Assembly (NCBI RefSeq): GCF_000764305.2
Contig: NW_025946085.1
Location: 1-64,000 of the forward strand
DNA from: Hyalella azteca
Taxonomy: Eukaryota; Arthropoda; Malacostraca; Amphipoda; Hyalellidae
Reading direction: 5' to 3'
DNA: 64,000 nucleotides
A model generated the notes under the pieces. It was given only the letters and a program-made list of their open reading frames with translations, searched no databases and was not told the origin of the DNA. This document shows, piece by piece, positions 55,235-64,000 of the stretch. Both the position numbers and the translations under genes were made by a program. Every line of letters starts with the position of its first letter. Position 1 is the stretch's first letter.

Positions 55235-55697
55235 CCTGTAGAGGGCATCACAGGGACAGGTCGTGCCCCATGTTCTGCGCAGGCTTAGACGGCACAGCTC
55301 ATGCCCCTGAGTGATGCTGCTGCTGCTGGAGGAGGTTGTGAGAGCAGATGAACATCAGCTGATGCTCTTCACTGATGCTTTGCAGTGATACTTGAACAAG
55401 ATGAGCTGCAGGAGGAGAGCACTGGATGTATCAGCCACAAGCTGGCTTCATTAATGCTTCCAAGCGATGCTGGTGATGTAGGCTGGCTACATTAATGTTT
55501 CCAAGTGATGCTGGTGATGTTGGTGAAGCAGCAACATGAGGACACTAGATGGAGAGCAACAGAGGGAAGAATGTTGATGCTGAGCAGTCAATTAGCAATT
55601 TTCGATAGCCAAGGCAAAATGGAAATAACACTCCTGCTGTGGTAGCCCAGTTGTCTCCTGTCTCTGCCCACACTTCCCACAGTTCATCAAGAACAGT
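55235..55697 (-). other. 5' untranslated part of exon 2, 10-finger gene
   Basis: Acceptor TTTTATTTTTTTCCAG (- strand, ending at 55698) begins the exon at 55697. The leader of about 460 bases has several out-of-frame ATGs and a 45-bp repeat present twice (about 55420-55520, CATTAATG(C/T)TTCCAAG(C/T)GATG). Such leaders often reduce translation; inference only. Confidence 0.6.
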
Positions 55698-56604
55698 CTG
55701 GAAAAAAATAAAACTTATCAGTTTGGTATTAAACAGATATGAGGTGATACTCAAATTTAACTGTCCAACAAGACCTCAATTAAGCAATCACTCCAACTAA
55801 TATTGTTACTTATGAGAATGAAGTTAACCTTGTTTAAAAAGCACATCTAAATAACTTTGAACTAATTTTCAATTCCATACTTTTAACTCAGTTTGCCTAT
55901 ATTTTCAGGTTTTCAGTCATGATATTCTTTTATCCATGAAACTAACCTAGATGAATATAAGGCTTTCATAAGTAAAACAATTAAATTTCAAGTCACTCAC
56001 ATATACCTATACAAAAATATCTACTATAAACAAAATTTGATCTTCATTCAGTTCCAGGTTGTAATAAATGCAGAAACAGTTTGCTCATAACTCAGTGTAT
56101 GCCAGACAGAAAAAGTTAAACCCCAGAAACTTGAGTGGAATTCTACATTAAAACCTTGGGTTCATTTTACAACACTTTTCTTTAACTTCACTTCTTGTCG
56201 TTTGTTTGTTAGTTTGTTTGTCTGCTACAAATCTTTTAATCAATATTTAACATGCTTCTACCTGTCCAATCAATCTGAAATTTTGCACACTTACATAAAG
56301 TTGGAGTCAATGCACGAATCAGTTTACAGAATGAATATGTAATTTTTAACATTTACAAAATTTTTAAATTTAAAATAAATTTTGAATTTTTTTTTTAATA
56401 TTTGAAAATAGCATTAGAAATTCATTGTACACGTGTAACATCAAGGACACTGGATTCTTTAGAAGTGTTGTCTTTAAAAAGTAATCTTTAAATCCATATT
56501 ATTTATCCAGAAACTCAATTAGAACTTTGTGGGAAGATTGGCTCCAAAATAAAATGGTCACCATAACACTCTATTGGGGCAACATATCACAAAAAGTTGG
56601 ATAC

Positions 56605-56637
<33 letters not shown>

Positions 56638-59280
56638 TCCTGTATTAATATCTGCTCTTGGTATTGGTTGTCTTCAACTCAAAAATTCCAGATGAAATCA
56701 ATTGTCAAATCACTACATAAGCCAAGCCAATGCAGCCATTTGGCTTTAGGTATTAGCCCATGGCCTCAATATATATACATTGGGTCCATTGGGAATCTAG
56801 CAGCTTGCAGCCCAATGGTATGCTTGTATTACCAAATAATAAAAAGGAGATAATTCATCTATTGGGAATTTTGCTGCTCCAAAAATGGGGAGAAGCTCTA
56901 GTAACAGCTCACATGCAATATATTCTATGCCATGGCCTCACACCTGACCTGCCAAAAAAAATTCAAAAGCTGGCTTTCGGTTAATCTGTCAGTCTCAGTC
57001 TCAGACTCTTTGAGAGTGTGAAGAGATATTTGGAAAATGTGTGGAGGTTGAGGGAGAGGATTTCAGAGGAGGATGATAAGAGTAGGGTCTTGAGGTGTGG
57101 AAGGTTGAGAGAAGGCCGGATTAGAATTTTCCTACTTGTTTCTGAAATCTTGCAGCTCCAACGTGACAAATTTTGAATACCATTGGAATCTTGTGGCCTG
57201 ATTGTGGTCTTCTGTTAACAGTAACCAATAAGATAGGATGTAATTCATTTGGCGGAAATCTTGCGGTTTTGAAAATGCCGGGAAAGCTTTAGTTGCGGCC
57301 CTAAAGGTAGACGTTTTCCACACTTGAGAGAGGAGAGGGTGGGAAGACAAAGGTGACCATGCTAAATGTTTTAATATGTCATTTCTGTTTTTCAGGGTGT
57401 TGCAAGATGAAATGTTTTAGTTTTTTTTAGGATTCAGTTGAATCCAACTTAATTGGACTTTTTATCAACACACAAGTGTGAACTTTTCATTTTTTTTACA
57501 CTAGTAAAAGAGCTATCATGCAGCATGTATGACCGATTTAAAGGTCGTGACTGAAGGTCAGCACCGATAACAGCACGCATCCAATTCCAATTCTCAGTTA
57601 CTCCCAGTTCCCACAACAAAAGACAACAGCAACAACAAATAATTTTTTAGTACCTGCTTAACTGCAGATATGCTCAATCTAATAGCAATCTTGATTCTTG
57701 ATTAGGGTAAACCTGGTATATTCCAGCACATTAAGGACGTAGCAAGAAATGAATGGCTATAAAAATATCACCTTATGCGCAACTCAAGTTCTGATTGGTT
57801 TACGTAACTCTCAAAACAGCACACTACGCGCCAGCAACGATGAAACATCACAAACTGTTGCCATATTTATTTAAAAGCCTTTAGAACTCAAACCTACAAA
57901 ATCCCTGAATTCCGACGCTGTATGCGACTAAATTAGGCATATTGTGAGACTAATTCCGACAGCACTTCAAACTCTATTAATTTGTAATTCCGGCGCCCTG
58001 TGTTGGAATTTCAACGCCCCGTATGCACTGTATCAGAATATAACACAGCTCGGAACGAGCTTAATTAAGAAAATTTCAATTTTTGGACACAGCTTGGAAC
58101 GAGCTGTGTGTGTCTAATTCCAAGCTGTGTTGGAATTAGTTTTTATGTGTCTAAAACCATCGCTTAACTTAATCAACTATTAATTTATTTACCACTTGAA
58201 ATTAGCAAATACAACTTTACAAGTATACTTAAAGGATTCCTAATATATTCACAAACTTATTTAAAAGTCTCAAACCATAATATTCTTTCTACACAAACAG
58301 TTTATCACTATATGGTAGAACAAGGTGAGGTCAACTATCAACTTTGACAAGTTTTTCGATGTTCTCACTGGGTGATGTGCATTGTGCACTGTCGGACTGT
58401 CTCTCTTTGGATCTTAACATTTTCCCGCCAGACGGCCCAGACCTAGTGTTTTGGCAATAGTATGGCGCGCAATAGTATGACGTCACTATTTCAACCATCA
58501 ACGAATGCAAGGAACTAAGACAAGGCTTAATATAAAGGAAAAAAGTTTAGAAGTGTTGGAATTACCCAGTAGGTACCCACGATGTCGGAATATACTGCAT
58601 TTACCCTACCATCAATTTTTTTTAGATACAAGAGTAACAAGAGAATATAAGCATAAGCCATAAGCTCATCATTCCAAGTCATTTATTAATAGAATTTTTC
58701 AAACATAACAGTACACTGAGTACACTGTACAGCACTACAACAGCAGTAGCTAAGTCCTGTCGTAACAGCATAGCACTATGATCAGTATTAATCAAGATAA
58801 TGCTCAATAAATATAAACCTTAAAAGCCTCTCGTCTTGTGACCCAGTCATTTATTTAGAAATTTTTCCCTGACAATCTGAAGTAGGCCTCCTGCCTACAT
58901 CCCATCAAATGATCAAAGATCATTCATGGCCAACCCAAGTCGATCAGTCAATGCTCTGACTCTGAGATTTCCGATGTGCCTCTGAGATTTCCGATCGCAC
59001 ATCCTGGTACCTATTAACGTTTATATATGCTAAACAATCAGATTCTGACTAGCGTTACAGTTTATACGCATCATTGAAATAAATCGTACGCTTAATGCGC
59101 CAATAACATCTAATAATAGTGGAAACACCCATGGAAGGGAGTTGCCCGTTAAACTTCGGTAATCATTACACAGAGGACAGAGCACAAGAAATACTCACAC
59201 ATAACGTATCGCGCAACAAAAAACATGTAAGTTCATCACAAAATACCATTGCAATCCTCATTTTTGTAATTTGAACTTAC
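55698..59280 (-). other. First intron of the 10-finger gene
   Basis: Bounded by the donor at 59280 and the acceptor at 55698. It contains dispersed repeat R3 (56165-56500), a 29-base poly-A run near 56607-56635, two diverged copies of a block with AATTCAT...TTGC(T/G)G...AAAATG (about 56785-56910 and 57180-57305), and the palindromic CACAGCT(T)GGAACGAGCTGTG region at 58035-58140. Confidence 0.6.
56165..56500 (-). repeat. Dispersed repeat R3, copy 2
   Basis: Reverse complement of 3545-3838: CAACAC...TTTAACTTCACTTCTTGT, GTTTGTTTGTCTG, TCTGAAATTTTGCACACTT and GAAGTGTTGTCT are shared in order. Confidence 0.7.
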
Positions 59281-59371
59281 CGGTTGTCCTGAGAACGATC
59301 AAACAATAAAAATCAAGCAAATAATTTCGTAGCTGCTTCACCCAGTGTCAACAAACACACCCGCCATCTTG
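59281..59371 (-). other. First exon of the 10-finger gene with short upstream ORF
   Basis: The - strand reads CAAGATGGCGGGTG at 59371 and ends TCAGGACAACCG|GTAAGTTC at 59281/59280, a strong donor. The ATG in the promoter-proximal motif starts a nine-codon ORF (MAGVFVDTG, stop TGA at 59340-59338), probably an upstream ORF since no frame links it to the zinc-finger exon without stops. The exact 5' end is inferred. Confidence 0.6.
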
Positions 59372-59390
59372 AAACTGAATAATGACGTAA
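59361..59390 (-). promoter_or_regulatory. Promoter-proximal motifs: YY1-type CAAGATGGCGG and CRE-like TGACGTAA
   Basis: CAAGATGGCGG (- strand of 59361-59371) is the classic YY1-binding start-site element of TATA-less metazoan promoters. TGACGTAA lies at 59383-59390, about 15 bases upstream, next to a GCGGCCGC site. Position directly upstream of a good first-exon donor supports this as the start of the 10-finger gene. TSS probably within 59371-59385. Confidence 0.6.
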
Positions 59391-62285
59391 TGCAGCGGCC
59401 GCGAAATTTGATTTCCATTAGCAGTCTGGCATGTCAGTCATTTGGAACATGTGAAGACACATTGAGATTATAAATGTGTAGATACCGTATAGAATGGACA
59501 TAACATATAGAATTAAAAGCAATTATATACCGTCTCTTATCCCCGTTTCAACAATTTAATCACATAAAAAGTAGACCACATGTAGACAGTCGACACTTCT
59601 AAATTTTTAAATGACATAAATAGATTGTCATATAGGCAGGAGCATATATATAACTTTCACATGGGCAGCATCGCAAAGATGTCCTCATTAATTAGCTCAG
59701 GATGAGCAGCAGCTCAGCAGAGACGTACTCATTAACCGGCTCATTATGAGGAGCAGTGCAGAATTGTATTAATTAGTTTGCTCATGATGAGCATCAGCGC
59801 AGAGTTGTACTAATTAATTAGCTCATCATGAGAAGCTGAGCAGAACATCACCGAGCAGGTACAGTGTAATTGATCCGCTCGGCCGTGGTTTTGTAGCAAT
59901 GAATGTCACGTATATGCTACTTTGATGGACGCTACTAGGCTGTTCAGGGGCCGTATTATCAAAACTTCGTAAGTACGCAAAATCGACTTACGACTGGCGT
60001 AAGTGCTGATATGATGACGTAACTCTACCTCATTCTGCCTTCCACTTATGGAAGAATATTTAAAGCACGCCTTCTACTTTCGAAAGGATATTTTATAATT
60101 TGAAGCACGACTTCCACATGCAGTATGTCAAATTGTACAATTCGCACAACTTACTAGCAAGTAGGGACTTATTTTCTTTAAAATTTTCACTGAACTTCAC
60201 ATCATCAGGGTGACATTTATTTGAATCAATTTATTCGTTGAGGCTAGCTAAAAATTTAATTGTGTTTCCGAGTCCACCAAGTTGTTGTTTTTACTCTTCA
60301 AGGGTTGGGTTTCAATCATGCCGAGATGTTCGCCGCATATTCGTGATTGTTATTCAAGTTTCTATCAAAACATCGTTCCGACGTTCTTGATTTCTATCAA
60401 GTGTGCAAAGCTGATACCAAAGCTGATTAATTAACTAAGCTGATTAGCATTAATCAGCAAAGCTGATTAATTGTTTGCTGAAATTTACACAGATGAAGCT
60501 TGCTTACCAATAATACATTTCTTAGAGTATTTAGGACTTCGTAATCTTAACAATGCAATAAAACAGTATGACCAATTTTCATAGCTCGTTTTCAAGCAAT
60601 AACTTAGTACGTCAAACCAAACCCGATTTTGACCATCTTATAACAACGAAGCTGCTTAATCACGATAAGCCCCTGTGAACCGAATCGACACTTCAGCGAA
60701 CTCGCCTGCGAGCTCGAATGCAAAACCTAACTTCATTTTCAACTCTGACACTCATAAATCCGTCAATTATGAACGGATTTTATTCAAATTGGAAGTATAA
60801 GTAGATAATATCAGTAATTTGCTAAGCGTTGTCAGAATTATTTTCATAGTTTTTTTCGCGTAATGTGCTGAATTTTAAATTTTTAAATCTTGTACACGAC
60901 TAATAAAGTATTATGTCTAGTAATTATGTTACGGTTTTGTCTCGTTGTCTTCCAAAGTTGCTTCATAATTCCGTGCCCGGCATTGCTAGTAAATAATGGC
61001 ATACAATGCTGGCGTGATAATAATGATAATAATGGAGTACAATACTAGCGTCATAACAAAACTAATAATAGCATACAATACTGGCGTGATAATAATGATA
61101 ATAATGGAGTACAATACTGGAGTGATAATAATGGTAATAATGGCGAACAATGCTGATAATAATGGAGTACAATACTAGCGTCATAACAAAACTAATAATA
61201 GCATACAATACTGGCGTGATAATAATGATAATAATGGAGTACAATACTGGAGTGATAATAATGGTAATAATGGCGAACAATGCTGGAGTGATAACAATAA
61301 TAATAATGGAGTACAATACTGGCGTAATAACAATGATAATAATGGCGTACAATACTGCGTGATAAAAATAATAATAATGGTGCACAATACTGGCGAGAAT
61401 TAAATTTTGTAAAGTTCGATAGCCATGTGATGTAAAAATGTGTATCATAAATTTGATGAAATAAATGCTTGAAATATATACAAATGGTTGGAAAATTGAA
61501 CAAAATTCTTGAAAATTGGATATAAAATCTGTTTATTTCGTTAGAAATGCATAAATTCGCAATTTTTCAATTTGGATAATGAATGAATCATGAAGTAAAT
61601 TATATTATTCGGATTTCTAATTTAACCAAAATATTTGAAAAAATGTAAACATATATGCGTGAAAATAATGGTTGAAAATGCTTATAAAAATGGCTGAAAT
61701 TGTAAGAAAATAATCCAGATATCCAGAGAAAGTGTAAATGATCAAGTGATCTGAAATGCCGAAATTTTTAATTTATTTCGATTTGGTATATGCATTCGTC
61801 TTTTGGGTTGCGGGCAGGTGGACGGAATATGTGAGAATGTCGTGGTGAAAAGAATTCACGAGAATGATTAAAAAATGGATATATCGTTATTTTTTGTGAA
61901 AAAACACTATTTAAGCGTTAGTGGAAAACACGAAGAAAACGGTTTTGAAAATAATTGAACAATTTAAGGAATATCTTTGGAATGATATAGCAAATTTGAA
62001 GAAAACTTGTCTTAAATGCTGGGAAAAGCGAGTTTCAAGAGAAACGTGATGCTAAGTTAGGTTTACGTACGTGTGAACGAAAGACGCGTTCAGGAAACAA
62101 TATATTATAATTATTAAAACTAGAAATGCTTAGTTAATTGTTGTGTGGAAATTAGCGAATTAATATGGCAGGGCGCGTGGACATCTCGTACATATTGAAA
62201 CGCAGAAAACGGGCATCTTTATGAAATTGTTTTCTGCTTTCGCTTGGGAACGGTTTTGCCGCGAAGTTGTTTCGGTAAGCTATGG
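59391..62285. other. AT-rich flank with degenerate and tandem repeats
   Basis: No coding exon recognised. At 59690-59850 there are three to four diverged ~50-bp units of TTAATTAGCTCATGATGAGC type, rich in inverted repeats. 60847-60930 is repeated at 62859-62940 (CACGTAATG..GAATTTTAAATTTT..ACACGACTAA). A 61-kb tandem array is listed separately. Confidence 0.5.
60995..61395 (+). repeat. AT-rich minisatellite (AATAATGGAGTACAATACTGG family)
   Basis: About ten units of roughly 39-42 bp with AATAATGG(A/C)GTACAATACT followed by GG(C/A)GTGATAATAATGATA. A higher-order block is visible: about 124 bases from the GGAGTACAATACTAGCGTCA unit at 61031 recur from 61155. Confidence 0.9.
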
Positions 62286-62592
62286 TAATAATTACATAAC
62301 ATAACATAACATAGTGATGTCGGCGCTAAAGAGTAGGCCTGATGTGGCCTGTCGCCGATTCTTGAACTTTTCGTGCCTTGTTCACAGAAGATCTAATATA
62401 GTGTCATTTGACCGGATCTTTTCAAGACTGACGATAGTTTGAAATAGCTATAGACTTCCACCGGGTTCGATATGATGCTAGGCATTTCAAGTCTGAACAT
62501 ATATTTTTCCATAGCTTTATCTAGTCTGTTCTTGAACGCGTTCATACTTGGAACGCCAACGATGTCATCAGGGAGGCTGTTCCACATTAATT
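62286..62592 (-). mobile_element. 5'-truncated non-LTR retrotransposon (CR1/Jockey-like), 3' end only
   Basis: On the - strand the frame 62587-62393 reads MWNSLPDDIVGVPSMNAFKN then RLDKAMEKY, the WNSLP...FKxRLDK signature of the C-terminal end of many non-LTR reverse transcriptase ORFs. A short 3' UTR follows with a small stem (AGGCC/GGCCT around ACATCA), and the element ends in a TATGT repeat tail (ATGTTATGTTATGTAATTAT) at about 62286-62308. It is a dead 3' fragment. Confidence 0.8.
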
Positions 62593-62836
62593 AATAACGG
62601 TTTCAGCGTTTATTAGGCCGTATAGGCCTGTCGCCGATTCTTAACATCGCAGAACATCTACAGCTTGTTGCGGGCTCGAACTAGCAACTCACTGCTTCAA
62701 TTTTTGCTTTTGCTTAACCGCCCGGCCTCCTTGCCGATTCTGACCAGAAACTGGCGCAAAGAGATCGAACCCGCGCCTCTCTGCGCCAATCCAGGTAACT
62801 CTGAACTTTAACCACTGGGCCACCCTGCCTTTATTT
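62593..62836 (-). mobile_element. tRNA-derived SINE with a LINE-like 3' tail
   Basis: Read on the - strand, GGCAGGGTGGCCCAGTGGTT starts at 62831-62836 with an A-box-like TGGCCCAGTGG and, about 50 bases on, a B-box GGTTCGATCTC. After an unrelated body the 3' tail AAGAATCGGCGACAGGCC with a hairpin (AGGCC/GGCCT around TATAC) matches the 3' UTR of the LINE fragment at 62286-62592. Confidence 0.78.
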
Positions 62837-64000
62837 ATTATGTTTTATTATTCTAATAGTTTTTTTTCACGTAATGCTTTGAATTTTAAATTTTAAAATC
62901 TTTTACACGACTAATTCACGCCATTATACATTATGTCGGTGACTCGAAGCGAGAAGAAATGTTGGCGCGTCGAGAATTTAATTGCAGCGCAGTTTTTTTA
63001 GTTTATAGCCGTGGCCTATGGTGTTGGCTCTTGTTTCAAATTCTAGTAATCCTTTATAAAATAAAAATGAATATAATTAAAAGTAATATAATATAAAAAA
63101 TAACATAATAATTATATATAATATAATATATATAATTAACATAATTATATTCTATTAGAAAAATAATATAATATAATAGTATGATTTAATATAATAATAA
63201 AAAGTAATATAAAATCACATAAGGTGTAGGAGAAAAAATATCAGCGAAGAAATTATAAGTCGGATGAAGAAGTGTAATTGATGTGAGTTATGCTATATAG
63301 TTTGTTACCTAAAGCTTAGTAAAATTGGTTAACGTTTATTTAAAAGAACGCTCATGTCCTCGTAAACACTTGCATTCTTAGAATAAAATTATAGGGTATT
63401 TGAAATTTTTTTAGCGCGCCTAGAAAATTTAAAGGGATTTACTCATTCTATTTAAACAAAGTTTGATTTATCGTAAAATGCCGTCCGTTTTGTGTAGTCA
63501 TCGTAGCAGTTATAGCCAATTTTTTATTCCTGGTTCATGTTCAATTCTGGCTTCTAAAATAAGCCCAACCAACTCGAGGTAAATAGAAATATCCATTGAG
63601 GTTCAAATTTTCCATTGACTATTTTCAAATGTGCGCAATCTATGGAGTTAGATGAACAATCAAGCTCAGACGTTGTTTGTATCATCGTTTTTGAATGTCC
63701 TTATAACCTATCCTAGTTTTTCCTCATAAATTTGGGTAATATAAATTTCCCGTAAGACGATTGATTAATCTTGATAATAGCATTTTGAAATTGATTAAAT
63801 AGCGTATTATTAACGTTAAAATTGTCATACCAAGAGTAAATAATATGGTCGAATTTTTTTTTTTCAATTCGAAGTGGCCACCTTACACGTCAACTTTACC
63901 TTGACATAGCGAATTCAAAAATAAGATTTGTTTGGATTTTGATAATGTATTTTTGCTGTTGTTCACCTATAGCGGGGAGGGCATTTTCTAGCATTCATTT
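62837..64000. other. AT-rich terminal interval
   Basis: TA-rich microsatellite-like DNA (about 63060-63220, AATATAATATA runs) and otherwise unannotated sequence. Nothing coding seen. Confidence 0.5.

Noticed and set aside
56607..56635. Poly-A run as the tail of a processed pseudogene
   Set aside because: No coding similarity or target-site duplication was visible beside it.
61000..61500. ORFs with ITPVLYSIIII and similar
   Set aside because: Repeat artefacts of the AT-rich array at 60995-61395.

Overview
This window is eukaryotic (metazoan) nuclear DNA, most likely from an arthropod and perhaps a crustacean. That guess rests on GC-rich exons in AT-rich DNA, GT-AG introns, a CR1/Jockey-like LINE tail, tRNA-derived SINE copies, very abundant minisatellites and large single-exon C2H2 zinc-finger arrays. 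No bacterial feature, rRNA, tRNA gene or CRISPR array is visible. There is an 867-base assembly gap (21135-22001) and a single N at 25956.

Layout. (1) 1-6258: AT-rich DNA with a large imperfect inverted repeat (489-1605) and a dispersed repeat (3545-3838). No coding exon is recognisable. (2) 6259-28369, + strand: one very large multi-exon gene. I rebuilt more than 20 exons whose junction phases agree almost throughout. They encode a low-complexity protein of about 3,000 residues. It has a Met/Asn/Gly/Gln-rich N terminus, Pro-rich segments, an Arg/Glu-rich charged helix directly before one RRM-like domain, an unrecognised globular region, further charged helices, Pro/Val/Gln repeats and a Gln-rich basic C terminus. 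I do not recognise the family; a nuclear RNA-associated role is inferred only from the RRM and composition. (3) 28370-40323: long AT-rich intergenic stretch with small repeats and a perfect 30-bp palindrome. (4) 40324-45294 and 49269-52376, - strand: two paralogous large terminal exons coding C2H2 proteins with 8 and 10 fingers. The 10-finger gene has a convincing 5' structure: a first exon ending at 59281 with a YY1-type CAAGATGGCGG start, a second exon 55697-55184 with the start codon, then the 49-52 kb exon. No first exon was found for the 8-finger copy, and both large exons start in phase 0, so they could be alternative last exons of one unit. (5) 59391-64000: AT-rich DNA with minisatellites and, at 62286-62836, a 5'-truncated LINE next to a SINE that shares its 3' tail hairpin.

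Most interesting observation. In the large + strand gene, intron after intron holds a tandem repeat that abuts a splice site, and in several cases each unit carries its own copy of that splice site (donors at 9843, 11509, 12337, 14154, 15750, 18639, 20783, about 22020 and 25638; acceptors at 19994 and 20627). The clearest cases are 18640-19011 (about 18 units of 21 bp, each with an AAG|GTGAGT or AAG|GTGGGT junction and all open in the exon frame) and 15751-15835 (35-bp copies of the exon's own last bases). One 42-bp unit occurs in two introns 10 kb apart. This looks like repeated tandem duplication seeded at exon-intron junctions, with possible effects on donor choice.
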